Assembly (NCBI RefSeq): GCF_022865125.1 | Contig: NZ_CP094828.1 | Coordinates: forward strand, 868,001-932,000 | From: Acuticoccus sp. I52.16.1 | Lineage (GTDB): Bacteria; Pseudomonadota; Alphaproteobacteria; Rhizobiales; Amorphaceae | DNA length: 64,000 bases | Direction of reading: 5' to 3' | Shown: piece after piece, positions 44,807 through 54,299 of the stretch | How positions within the stretch are numbered: position 1 is the stretch's first letter | How the letters are laid out: each line of letters opens with the position of its first letter | Made by a program: the position numbers and the translations under genes | Notes under the pieces: generated by a model | Database searches by the model: none | What the model was told of the DNA's origin: nothing | The model's input: the letters and a program-made list of their open reading frames with translations, nothing else

Positions 44807-45703
44807 ATGGACACGCTCCTCGACTTCTGGGCCGCCTATGGCTCCACCGTCGTCTTCGCGATGGTCAACTCGTTCTTCGCGCTGTCGTGCTACGCGGTGC
44901 TGTCGGTCGGCGTCTTGTCGTTCACCACGGTGGTGTTCGCGGCGATCGGCGGCTTCCTGGCGGCGCAGCTCGTCGCCAAGTTCGGCGTCTCGCTGTACCT
45001 GACCCTCCCCCTCGCGGCGATCGCCGGGGGGCTCGGAGCCGCGGTGGTGGCCAAGGCCTTCCTCAAGCTGCAGAGCCATTGGATGGCGCTCGCCTCGCTG
45101 GCGCTGGTGCTGATCACCCGTATCGTCGCGCTCAACGCGCCGGGGCTGACGGGGGGCGTCAACGGGCTCTTCGTGCCGGCGCGCATCGCGTGGTGGGAGC
45201 TGGGGATCCTGCTCGTCCTCGTCGCCTTCGTCTTCTACCGTCTCTACCACTCCTGGTACGGCCTCGCCTCGCTCGCGGTCCGCGAAGATCCTGCGGTGGC
45301 GGCGACGATGGGGATCAAGCCGCGCCGCATCCAGTTCACCGCGTTCATCATCTCCGGCCTCGTCGGCGGCCTGGGTGGCGCCTGCCTCGCCTTCACACTG
45401 CAGTTCATCTCGCCGGAGACCTATTTCATCGGCATCGCCTTCACGATGATCGCGTCGACGGTTCTGGGCGGGTCCTTCCACTGGCTGGGTCCGGTGGTGG
45501 GCGCGGCGGTCTTCACCGCGCTGCCGGTGACGATGCAGGCGGTGGCGCCGGCGATCGAGGACGTGGCCAAGGGCGTGGCGCTGCTCCTCATCATGATCTT
45601 CCTGCCGCGCGGCCTCGTCGACCCGCGGGCCTTCCGCCTGCGCCGTGCGCAAAAGAGACGCGGCGCGGCCGAGGACGGCGGCAAGGAGACGGCCCATGCC
45701 TGA
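44807..45703 (+). CDS. livM: Branched-chain amino acid ABC transporter permease (LivM-like)
   Basis: This 298-residue second permease has SWYGLASLAVREDPAVAATMGI and the GPVVGAAVFTALP stretch typical of LivM. It starts 4 bp after LivH with CAGAGGG upstream, and its end overlaps the ATPase gene by 8 bp. Confidence 0.93.
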   Translation: MDTLLDFWAAYGSTVVFAMVNSFFALSCYAVLSVGVLSFTTVVFAAIGGFLAAQLVAKFGVSLYLTLPLAAIAGGLGAAVVAKAFLKLQSHWMALASLALVLITRIVALNAPGLTGGVNGLFVPARIAWWELGILLVLVAFVFYRLYHSWYGLASLAVREDPAVAATMGIKPRRIQFTAFIISGLVGGLGGACLAFTLQFISPETYFIGIAFTMIASTVLGGSFHWLGPVVGAAVFTALPVTMQAVAPAIEDVAKGVALLLIMIFLPRGLVDPRAFRLRRAQKRRGAAEDGGKETAHA

Positions 45704-46506
45704 GACCGACACCCTGACGCGCACCGCGGCGGCGCCGGCGGCCGCTCCCACGCTCCTCGACCTGCAACACCTCGAGAAGCACTTCGGCGGCGTGACGGCC
45801 GTGGGCGACCTCTCGATGTCGGTGAAGAGCGGCGCGATCCACGGCCTGATCGGCCCCAACGGCGCCGGCAAGACGACGATCATCAACCTCCTCACCGGCC
45901 TCTATTCCATCGACGGCGGCACGATCACCTTCGACGGCACGCCGGTGAACGGGCTGGAGCCGCACGAGATCGCCGCGCTCGGCATCGCGCGGACCTACCA
46001 GAACGTACGCCTCTTCAAGGGCATGACGGCACTCGAACAGGTGGTGACCGGTTGCTGGCTGAAGCGAGGGACGAGCCTCTTCGCCTCCTTCCTCGGCCTG
46101 CCGGAGGCGCGGCGCGCCCGCAAGGCGACCGAGGCGCACGCCCTGTCGCTCCTGGAGCGGGTCGGCATGGCGAGCCGCGCGCACGAGCTGGCCGAAACCT
46201 TGTCCTACGGCGAGCAGCGGCGCATCGAGCTGGCGCGTGCGCTCGGCTCGGACCCCAAGCTCCTGCTGTTGGACGAGCCGACGGCGGGCATGAACCACTC
46301 GGAGGCTTCGGCGATCGGCCATGTGGTGCGCGACCTGCGCAACCAGGGGCTGACGGTGCTCCTGGTCGAGCACAACATGGGCCTCGTCACCGAGTTCTGC
46401 GACACCTGCACCGTGATCAACTTCGGCCGCCTCTTGGCCGAGGGCGACCCCCACACCTGCCTCTCCGCGCCCGACGTGCAGGAGGCCTATTTCGGACGAC
46501 GCCGCG

Positions 46507-46535
<29 letters not shown>
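45696..46535 (+). CDS. livG: ABC transporter ATP-binding protein (LivG-like)
   Basis: This 279-residue ATPase has Walker A GPNGAGKTT, signature LSYGEQRRIELARAL, Walker B LLLLDEPTAGMN, and the LivG-specific GIARTYQNVRLF Q-loop. ATG 45696 lies inside the end of LivM behind AAGGAG. Its last 29 bp overlap LivF. Confidence 0.94.
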
Positions 46536-47202
<667 letters not shown>

Positions 47203-47265
47203 CCCGGTTAGCCCCGCTCCCGCCGGCGCCGCCGCTCAGGACCGCCCCCCGCGTACGGCGCCGCC

Positions 47266-48825
47266 CTACTCCCCGTCCAGAAACTCGACGTAGAGGGCCA
47301 TGGTCTCGGCGGCCGCTTGCGGCTCGGGATCGGGCCACCACACGGTCGTCGGGGTGGTCTTCACGGTCACGCCGGGGACGGCGAGGGCGCGCGTCGCCGC
47401 GAGGCCTTCGATCAGCATGTCGTTGGGACCGGCGCAGACGAGCGCCGGGCGGGTGAGGCGCGGCATACGCTCGCCGGTCGCGTAGCGGAAGGCGGTGCGG
47501 TAGGCCGCATCGTAGGTCGTGCCGCTCTCCATGATGCCGACGGCATAAAGGTGGAGATCCTCGGCCGAGGGCAGCCCGATGGCGCGAACCGCCTCACGCG
47601 TGCGCCGGTACCAGGGCCAGAAGAAGAAGGCGTCCCGGCGCCAGTTCCACACCAGCGACAGGTGACGCCCCCAAGGATCGGGGGTGAAGTCGGGAAAGTA
47701 GTGGGCGAGGAGGTCGTCCTGGAAGTCGGCCGAGATGAAGACCGGGCCTTCCATGACCAGCCGGCGCACGCGCTCCGGTGCGGACACCGCCAGCTCCAGC
47801 GCCACGAGGGACCCCGTGTGCGAGCCCCAGACGTCGACCACGTCGTGGCCGAGTGCGTCCAGCAGGGCGGCCATGTCGGCGGCGAGCGTCTCGGTTGTGA
47901 CCGGGCCTGCCGGGTCGTCGGAAAGGCCGTTGCCGAAATAGTCGACGGCGAAGGCCTGGCGCCCGGCCGCGGCGAGGCCGGCGATCACCGGCGCGAACTG
48001 GGCCGAGGAGCCTCCGCCGGTCGGAATGACCAGGGTGGGCCGCCCGGCGGCGCCCGCGCAGCGCAGGTGCAACCGCCCTCGCGCCGTCTCGACATAGCGA
48101 TGGAAGATCCCATCGGTGGGGGCGGTCTGCGGCAACGGCGCCGCGCCCGTGGCGCCGGCAGGGAGCTGCGCGGCGAGGTCGCCCACAGTGGCGGCGCGGA
48201 GCGGCGGCGCCGGCGCGCGCGACAACGTCTCCCAGAGCGCGGCGAAGCGCTCGGGGGCGACGGCGGCGGCCGTGATCGCCCGGTCGAGGACGGCGGCGTC
48301 CGGCAGCGGGTCGCCGGCCGCGGCCGGCTGACGCGGGTCGTCGGGGTGCAGGATGTGCCGGTCGCGCACGAAGCTCCACAGCGCCGTCAGGTGCGTGCCG
48401 TCCTGGCGAGGAGTGACGTCCGGCATCGCGGCGGCGGTGGACGCCCACCCGGCCAGCCGATCGAGGCCCAGGCCGAAGGACGCCCGGCCGGCAGCCGCGG
48501 CATGCGCCACGACCGCGGCATGCTCGGCGCCGACGACGATGGCCTCCGTCAGGCCGGCGGCGTGCACGAACTCGCGGACCGCCTCGGCCAGTGCCGGCAG
48601 CGACGCCGCGGCATGGGTCGCCGACCCGCCGACACCGGGGAGTTCCACCGCCGTCACCCGCCATCCGGGACAGGCGGCGGCGAGCAGGGCGGCCTGGTCC
48701 TGGGCCGCCAGCGTGAGCCCGGAGAGGAGGAGGAGGTCGGGCCCCTCCCCCACGCGCCAGACGCGGACCTGCCCGCCGGACAGAGTGACGTAGTGCGGGC
48801 GGGGTCCCGCGGCCGGCGCGCTCAC
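47266..48825 (-). CDS. Double alpha/beta-hydrolase-fold protein lacking the usual nucleophile serines
   Basis: This 519-residue protein consists of two alpha/beta-hydrolase-like halves (about 10-200 and 240-515). The first has VRVWRVGEGPDLLLLSG and ELPGVGGS, but its nucleophile elbow reads GAEHA, with Glu101 where Ser is expected. The second has the full set of strands (PTLVIPTGGGSS, FAVDYFGNGLSDDP), but its elbow reads GSHTG, with His336 at the nucleophile position. GTG 48825 lies 3 bp after the preceding lyase stop. It is last in the large minus-strand operon. It may be a lyase, a cofactor-free enzyme, or a hydrolase using different chemistry; no function is assigned. Confidence 0.82.
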   Translation of the reverse strand: MSAPAAGPRPHYVTLSGGQVRVWRVGEGPDLLLLSGLTLAAQDQAALLAAACPGWRVTAVELPGVGGSATHAAASLPALAEAVREFVHAAGLTEAIVVGAEHAAVVAHAAAAGRASFGLGLDRLAGWASTAAAMPDVTPRQDGTHLTALWSFVRDRHILHPDDPRQPAAAGDPLPDAAVLDRAITAAAVAPERFAALWETLSRAPAPPLRAATVGDLAAQLPAGATGAAPLPQTAPTDGIFHRYVETARGRLHLRCAGAAGRPTLVIPTGGGSSAQFAPVIAGLAAAGRQAFAVDYFGNGLSDDPAGPVTTETLAADMAALLDALGHDVVDVWGSHTGSLVALELAVSAPERVRRLVMEGPVFISADFQDDLLAHYFPDFTPDPWGRHLSLVWNWRRDAFFFWPWYRRTREAVRAIGLPSAEDLHLYAVGIMESGTTYDAAYRTAFRYATGERMPRLTRPALVCAGPNDMLIEGLAATRALAVPGVTVKTTPTTVWWPDPEPQAAAETMALYVEFLDGE

Positions 48826-48828
48826 GAT

Positions 48829-49722
48829 TTACTCGGCGGCGAGGTTGGCCGGCCGCGTCTCGGGCAGGTACTGCAACTGCAACCGCTCGACCTCGGCAAA
48901 GCCGATCTTCTCGATGAACGGGTCGTGCTGGGCGACCGGGCGCGGCAGGCTCTTGGTGGTCTTGGTCTTCACCAGCTCGGCGAGGTTCTCCTCCAGCGCC
49001 TTGGCCACCGTCATCAGCGGCACCAGGGCGAAGGTCGCCATGCCGGCGACACCCTCGACGTCCTGGGGCGAGAGGTCCCGCTCCAGCCAGCCGAGCATCT
49101 GCAACGACAGCGGCACGCCGGCGGCCTGACGCATCGCCTTCAGCCCCTCCAGCGACTTGAAGGTCTTGGAGATGGGCTGGATGATGTCGGCGCCGGCCGC
49201 GACGTAGCGCTTGGCGCGCGCCATCGCTTCCTCCTCGGTGGCGGCGTCGGTGCGGGCGATGATCACCATGTTCCGGTTGCGGCGGGCTTCGACCGCGGCG
49301 GCGATCTTGCCCTCCGCCTCTTCGACCGAGATCGTCTCCACGCCGCCGACGCAGATCGGGCAGCGCTTGGGCGCCACCTGGTCTTCCATGATGACGGCCG
49401 CGACGCCCGCGTTCTCGAACTCGCGGATGGTGCGCATCACGTTGATGGCGTTGCCGTAGGCAGTGTCGATGTCGGCGACGATGGGCAGCGTGGTGGCGGC
49501 CACCACGTTGCGCACGACATTGAGGTTCTCGGTCATCGTGTAGAGCTCGGCGTCGGGCATGCCGAGGTGCGAGGCGGACACGCCGAAGCCGGACGTCATG
49601 CAGGCGTCGAAGCCGGCGGCCTCGATGAAGCGGGCCGAGAGGGCGTCGTAGGCGCCGGCGGACCAGACGGTCTTGCCGCTGGTGATCCGGGCGTGGAACT
49701 CCTCGTTGTCGAAATAGGGCAT
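48829..49722 (-). CDS. Isocitrate lyase/PEP mutase family lyase
   Basis: This 297-residue TIM-barrel enzyme has the family metal site (VADIDTAYGN near 82-91) and MEDQVAPKRCPIC (112-124). The active-site loop, KKCGH in isocitrate and methylisocitrate lyases, here reads KRCPIC, keeping the Cys (121) but not the Gly-His. The family also includes 2,3-dimethylmalate lyase, oxaloacetate decarboxylase and petal death protein. It follows LeuD-like and LeuC-like genes on the same strand. A hydro-lyase that makes a substituted malate, followed by a lyase that splits it, is a sensible sequence. ATG 49722 has AGAGGTG upstream. Confidence 0.9.
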   Translation of the reverse strand: MPYFDNEEFHARITSGKTVWSAGAYDALSARFIEAAGFDACMTSGFGVSASHLGMPDAELYTMTENLNVVRNVVAATTLPIVADIDTAYGNAINVMRTIREFENAGVAAVIMEDQVAPKRCPICVGGVETISVEEAEGKIAAAVEARRNRNMVIIARTDAATEEEAMARAKRYVAAGADIIQPISKTFKSLEGLKAMRQAAGVPLSLQMLGWLERDLSPQDVEGVAGMATFALVPLMTVAKALEENLAELVKTKTTKSLPRPVAQHDPFIEKIGFAEVERLQLQYLPETRPANLAAE

Positions 49723-49801
49723 GGTGCACCTCTTTGGTTTGACCGCACCGCGCACGGCAGGTGGATCGTGTCGTTCGGGAGAATGAGGCGTCGGCGGCCG
49801 G

Positions 49802-50311
49802 TCAGGCGGCGGTCGGGCGCTTGAGGTAGCCGACGAGGCCACCGTGCTCGAGCATCGAGCGATCCGCGAAGGAGAGCGGTTCCATCGGCAGGGACGTGCC
49901 TTTGGTGAGGTTGCGCACCTCGGCCGCGTCCCAGTCGACCTCGATCTCGTCCCAGCGGTCGACGAGGCCGAGGATGCCGGGGCAGCTCGCCTGCGGGAAT
50001 CCCATCGAGATCTCGCCGCGCCAGTATCCGGGCGAGAAGCTCTCGGCGACGACACCGGCGATGCCGAGGTGGCGCATGGCCTTCATCGGCGGGTAGTGCG
50101 GGTGGCCGTAGCCGAAGTTGCCGGCGCCGACGAGGATGTCGCCCGGCGCGACGACGCTGCGGAAGGTCGGATCGTAGGCCTGCATCGCCGCTTCGGCGAG
50201 TTCGTCGATGTCCTGGATCTTGATGTTCTTCACGCCGACGATCTGGTCGACGTCGAAGTCCACTTCCTCGAAGACGAAGGCCACGCGGCCCTTGAGGTTC
50301 TGCAGGGACAT
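49802..50311 (-). CDS. Aconitase-superfamily hydro-lyase, small subunit (LeuD-like)
   Basis: This 169-residue swivel-domain subunit has GAGNFGYGHPHYPPMKAMRH (the counterpart of the LeuD GRNFGCGSSREHAPWAL loop), GVVAESFSPGYWRG and GFPQASCPGI. The binding loop differs from true LeuD, arguing against 3-isopropylmalate and for another substituted malate. It starts at ATG 50311 behind GGAGG, 9 bp after the large subunit stop. Confidence 0.88.
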   Translation of the reverse strand: MSLQNLKGRVAFVFEEVDFDVDQIVGVKNIKIQDIDELAEAAMQAYDPTFRSVVAPGDILVGAGNFGYGHPHYPPMKAMRHLGIAGVVAESFSPGYWRGEISMGFPQASCPGILGLVDRWDEIEVDWDAAEVRNLTKGTSLPMEPLSFADRSMLEHGGLVGYLKRPTAA

Positions 50312-50320
50312 GGCGGCCTC

Positions 50321-51586
50321 CTAGAGGTAGTGCCGCGGGTCGGCGATCTTGCCTTCGACGGCAGTCGCGGCGACGGTGGCGGCGTTGCAGAGGTAGATCT
50401 CGCTGTCCGGGCTCCCCATGCGGCCACGCACGTTGAGCGTGCCGGTGGAGACCGCCTTCTGGCCCGCCGTCATCGTCCCCATGCGGCCGAAGCAGTAGTC
50501 GCAGGAGGGCGAGGTGACGAAGGCGCCGGCCTCGGCGAGGATGGAGAGGTAGCCGGCGCGCCCGGCCGCGGCCATGATCTCCTGGCTGGTCGGCACGACG
50601 TTGAGCTGAAAGCCCGGCGCCACCTGCCGGCCCTTGAGGATCTCGGCGGCGACGGCGATGTCCTCCAGCCGGCCCGAGGCGCAGGAGCCGAGGTAGCCGG
50701 TATTGATGTCGATCCCGAGATAGTCCGACAGGTTGCGGCTGTTGGCCGGCGTGGGCGGGATGACGACGATCGGCTCGAGGTCGGTCAGGTCGATCTCGTG
50801 GACGGCGGAATATTCGGCGTCGTCGTCCGACCAGACCGGGTCGATCTGCTTCTTGGCGCGGGCCTGGGCATACTCCAGGCGCGCCTTGTCGGGGTTGACG
50901 ATGGCGGTGACCGCGCCGGTGAACATCGCGAGGCCGGTGATCGTCTGGAGCCCCTCGGTGGAGAGCTGCTCGATGCCCGGGCCGCCGATCTCCAGCACCT
51001 GGAAGCGGCACGAGGCGGGCCCGAGCGTGCGCACGAGGTGGTGGAAGACGTCGCGGGCGTAGACGCCCTTTTGCAGCGTGCCGGTGAAGTTCACCCGCAC
51101 CGTGTGCGGCACCTTGATGGAGATGCGCTCGCGCACGAACGCTTCCAGCAGGTTGCGCCGGATCCCCATCGCCAGCGTGCCGAAGGTGCCGAGCTGGGAG
51201 ATGTGCCCGTCGAAGTGGACGACGAAGGCGCCCGGCACCGCGTAGCCCACCTCGGCCGCGACCTGGTGGCCGATGCCGCGCCGCTCGTAGAGGGCGACGC
51301 CGTTGTCGCGGCACCAGTCGCGCGTGATGATGTGCAGCTCCTCCTCCTTGGGAGTCGCGGCGGGCACCATGTGGTCGATGAACATGGCGAAGCGGTCCGG
51401 CTCGGCGACACGCTCGATGCCGAAGTCTTCCTTCATCTGCTTGAAGATGACGTCGGTGTAGCCGGGGAAGTCGTAGGCGACGACGAAGTCGGGCTTGGCC
51501 ATCACCTCGTCGCCGGCCTTGACGTGGTCCTTGTCAGAGACGCGGGCGAGGATCTTTTCGGCGATTGTATAGCCCAAGGGTCTCAT
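50321..51586 (-). CDS. Aconitase-superfamily hydro-lyase, large subunit (LeuC-like, [4Fe-4S])
   Basis: This 421-residue catalytic subunit has cluster cysteines visible in LGSCASGRLED and SPSCDYCFGRMG, the counterparts of GSCTNGR and PGCSMCLG. FIDHMVPAATPKEEE near residue 69 and the FDGHISQLG segment mark the substrate side. Length and motif order fit the LeuC/homoaconitase/2,3-dimethylmalate dehydratase group. Together with LeuD-like and lyase genes it forms a hydratase-lyase module; no leuB or leuA is nearby, so leucine synthesis is unlikely. Confidence 0.9.
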   Translation of the reverse strand: MRPLGYTIAEKILARVSDKDHVKAGDEVMAKPDFVVAYDFPGYTDVIFKQMKEDFGIERVAEPDRFAMFIDHMVPAATPKEEELHIITRDWCRDNGVALYERRGIGHQVAAEVGYAVPGAFVVHFDGHISQLGTFGTLAMGIRRNLLEAFVRERISIKVPHTVRVNFTGTLQKGVYARDVFHHLVRTLGPASCRFQVLEIGGPGIEQLSTEGLQTITGLAMFTGAVTAIVNPDKARLEYAQARAKKQIDPVWSDDDAEYSAVHEIDLTDLEPIVVIPPTPANSRNLSDYLGIDINTGYLGSCASGRLEDIAVAAEILKGRQVAPGFQLNVVPTSQEIMAAAGRAGYLSILAEAGAFVTSPSCDYCFGRMGTMTAGQKAVSTGTLNVRGRMGSPDSEIYLCNAATVAATAVEGKIADPRHYL

Positions 51587-51616
51587 CCTTTCTTTGAACG
51601 ATGGGGCGCGGCTGGC

Positions 51617-52510
51617 TCAGTTCGGCGTGGCGGGGCGAAAGGCGTAGCCATCGCCCTCGCGCACGATGGTGCCGGCGTGCGGCGGGCCGAAGTGCATGGG
51701 CAGCAGCAGCGCGCCGGTATCGGCGCAGTGGGCGAGGAGGCGTTGGCGCGTCTCCTCCGCCGCGTCGGGCGCCTCGCAGAAGCAGCTCGACAGCTCCGGC
51801 GCATAGATCTGGATCGGCTGGTGCAGGCAGTCCGCCGAGACGACGAAGCCGTGCCCCGCCCCGTCGTCGTACACGAGGATCAGCTGGGTGATGGTGTGAC
51901 CGGGGGCGGCCTCCACCGTGAGACCGGGCGCGATCGTGTCGCCCGGCTCCACCAGCTCCACCATCCCCGCGTCGAGCACCGGCTTCACGCTGTCCTCGAT
52001 CACGTCCACGTTCTCGGGGAAGACCTGCGGGCCGGCGCCGGTGGTCCAGTGCTCCAGCTCGGCCTTGCCGAAGATGTAGCGGGCGTTGGGGAAGGTCGGC
52101 ACCCAGGCGTCCCCGTCGGCGCGGGTGTTCCAGCCGACATGGTCGATGTGCAGGTGGGTGCAGAAGACGATGTCGACGTCCTCGGGCGCGACCCCGGCGG
52201 CGGCGAGATTGTCGAGATAGGGGAAGTTCAGCATGTGGAAGCGCTTGAACAGCGGCAGCGCGCGCGCCTTGCCGTTGCCCGAGCAGGTGTCGACGAGGAT
52301 CGTCCGGCCGTCCAGCCGGATCAGCCAGGAATGGATGCTCGACCGCACGCAGCCGGACGCCGCGTCCAGGAAGTTCGGCGAAGTCAGGATCGGGTCGCGG
52401 GCGAGCACCGAGGGGTCGAACTTGGGGAACAGGAAGGACGGCTTGAAGCCGACCTCCAACACCTCTTCGATGCGCGTGACGGATGCGGAACCGACCGTGA
52501 AGGTCTCCAC
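51617..52510 (-). CDS. MBL-fold metallo-hydrolase
   Basis: This 297-residue metallo-beta-lactamase-fold enzyme has the zinc motif THLHIDHVGW near residue 118, a later HTITQLIL histidine, the SADCLHQP aspartate and PMHFGPPHAG. Relatives hydrolyse lactones, thioesters or phosphoesters. The start is GTG 52510 with GGAGGAG upstream. It lies 30 bp upstream of the LeuC-like gene on the same strand; a lactonase or thioesterase step for the same pathway is plausible but unproven. Confidence 0.9.
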   Translation of the reverse strand: METFTVGSASVTRIEEVLEVGFKPSFLFPKFDPSVLARDPILTSPNFLDAASGCVRSSIHSWLIRLDGRTILVDTCSGNGKARALPLFKRFHMLNFPYLDNLAAAGVAPEDVDIVFCTHLHIDHVGWNTRADGDAWVPTFPNARYIFGKAELEHWTTGAGPQVFPENVDVIEDSVKPVLDAGMVELVEPGDTIAPGLTVEAAPGHTITQLILVYDDGAGHGFVVSADCLHQPIQIYAPELSSCFCEAPDAAEETRQRLLAHCADTGALLLPMHFGPPHAGTIVREGDGYAFRPATPN

Positions 52511-52701
52511 AACGCTCCTCCAACATTCTTCTAATTTGTTATTGGGCTATCATTAGCATGCTCCCCCGCGCCCTGCCAAACAGTAAAACACGTTTCATTA
52601 CGTGACACACACCGGCGACCGATCATGCGGACACGGCAATGCGCCGCGGCGGCCGGGCCGCGCGGTCGGGATCGTGCCGTGAACTGGGAGTTTCGGTGTG
52701 C

Positions 52702-53478
52702 TCAGGCTGTCCGGCGTTTGGTGCCGTGCATGATGCCTGCCGCCGTCATGCCTCCGTCGACGGCGATGTTCTGTCCCGTGACGTAGCCGGAGCGGGCACC
52801 GTCGAGCAGGACGAGTGCCATGGCGGCGACCTCCTCCGGCGTGCCGTAGCGCCGGGCCGGGACGCGATCGTAGAACGCCTGGCGCGACGCGGCGGTGTGG
52901 ACCGCGGCGACCATCGGCGTCTCGATCGGCCCCGGCGAGATGGCGTTGACGCGGATGCCGTGCTCGGCCCACTCGATCGCCAGGACCTTCGTCGCGGTGA
53001 TGACGGCGCCTTTCGAGGCCCCGTAGGCGACGCGCCCGCTGCTGCCCACCATGCCCGAGATCGAGGCGATGTTGACGATCGCCCCCTCCCCCCGCGCCGC
53101 CATGACCTTCGCCGCCGCCCGCGCGACGACGAACGAGCCGACGACGTTGACGTCGAGGATCTTGCGGAAGAGGTCGACGGAGGTCTCGAAGGCGGGAATG
53201 TCGGCCGCGATGCCGGCGCAGTTGACGACACCGTCGATGGCGTAGCCCTCGCCCTCCATCCGGTCGACGAAGGCGGTGACCGCGGCCTCGTCGGCGACGT
53301 CGAGCGGCGCGCAGACGAGGCGATCGCCGGCGAACGCGAGCTCCTCGGCGCAGGTGGCGAGCGTCGCCTCGGAAACGTCGACGGCGATGGCGCGCCAGCC
53401 TTCGGCGAGCACCGCCTCGGTGACGGCGCGGCCGATGCCCGAGGGACCTCCGGTCACGAGAATGGTCTTCACGCCCAT
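52702..53478 (-). CDS. Short-chain dehydrogenase/reductase
   Basis: This 258-residue classical SDR has VTGGPSGIG for NAD(P) at 8-16, NCAGIA near 86, catalytic Ser and YGASK, and the ISPGPIETPM loop. ATG 53478 lies 17 bp after the next SDR's stop. The 52511-52701 gap to the MBL gene is the only sizeable break in the minus-strand run and may hold an extra promoter. Confidence 0.92.
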   Translation of the reverse strand: MGVKTILVTGGPSGIGRAVTEAVLAEGWRAIAVDVSEATLATCAEELAFAGDRLVCAPLDVADEAAVTAFVDRMEGEGYAIDGVVNCAGIAADIPAFETSVDLFRKILDVNVVGSFVVARAAAKVMAARGEGAIVNIASISGMVGSSGRVAYGASKGAVITATKVLAIEWAEHGIRVNAISPGPIETPMVAAVHTAASRQAFYDRVPARRYGTPEEVAAMALVLLDGARSGYVTGQNIAVDGGMTAAGIMHGTKRRTA

Positions 53479-53495
53479 CGGTCTCTTCCCCTGGC

Positions 53496-54299
53496 TCAGA
53501 TCGCCGCGTTTCCCATGAGAAGCGCCATGCCCCCGTCTACGCGGAGGTCGACGCCGGTGATGAAGCCGGCCGCATCGGAGGCCAGGAAGACCGCCGCTTC
53601 GGCGACGTCCCAGCCGGTGCCTTGCCGTTTCATCGGCACCATCGCGGCACGGCCGGCGCGGATCGCGTCCGGATCGGGCCCCTTGTCGACCATCGCCAGG
53701 ACGTGCGGCGTATCGATGAGGCCCGGCACCACGGTGTTGGAGCGCACCCCGCGCGCGGCGTATTCCACCGCGATCGAGCGCGAGAGGCGGCACAGCGCGG
53801 CCTTCGAGGTCTCGTAGGCCACATAGGGATATGGGCCGTTGAGCTCGGCGGCGAGGGTGGAGACGAAGACGAGCGCCCCGCCGCCGTCCGCCTCGATCAG
53901 CGGCAGCAGCGTCTGCGAGACGGTGAAGGCGGCGTCGAGGTTCACCGCGAAGACGCGGCGCCAGTCGTCGGCGCTGGTATCGGCGACGCCGCCGCGGGTG
54001 GAGATGCCGATGTTGAAGTGCAGGACGTCGAGCCCGCCCATCGCCTCGGCGGCCCGGTCGCGCACGGCCGCGGCGGCGCCCTCCTGCGTCAGGTCCGCGG
54101 CGACGACGTGCGCGGTGCCGCCCTCCTCGCGGATGATCGCGGCGGTGGCGTTCGCGGCGGCCTCGTCCCGGTCGACACACAGGACGGTGCCGCCTTCGCG
54201 CGCGAAGAGCACGGCCGCGGCCTTGCCGTTGCCCCACCCCGGCCCCACCGAGCCGGCGCCGATCACCGCGACGCGTTTGCCGGCGACGCGCCCGGTCAT
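53496..54299 (-). CDS. Short-chain dehydrogenase/reductase with variant nucleotide loop
   Basis: This 267-residue SDR has the nucleotide loop IGAGSVGPGWGNGKA, longer than the usual TGxxxGIG and typical of a minor SDR subgroup. The catalytic YETSK and VVPGLIDTPHVLAM loops are present. Its start overlaps the DctM stop in an ATGA junction, tying this enzyme directly to transport. Together with the following SDR it could perform two successive hydroxy-acid oxidations. Confidence 0.9.
   Translation of the reverse strand: MTGRVAGKRVAVIGAGSVGPGWGNGKAAAVLFAREGGTVLCVDRDEAAANATAAIIREEGGTAHVVAADLTQEGAAAAVRDRAAEAMGGLDVLHFNIGISTRGGVADTSADDWRRVFAVNLDAAFTVSQTLLPLIEADGGGALVFVSTLAAELNGPYPYVAYETSKAALCRLSRSIAVEYAARGVRSNTVVPGLIDTPHVLAMVDKGPDPDAIRAGRAAMVPMKRQGTGWDVAEAAVFLASDAAGFITGVDLRVDGGMALLMGNAAI

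Noticed and set aside
49802-51586. Leucine biosynthesis leuCD
   Set aside because: No leuA or leuB is nearby, the small-subunit loop is divergent, and the neighbours are transporters and lyases.
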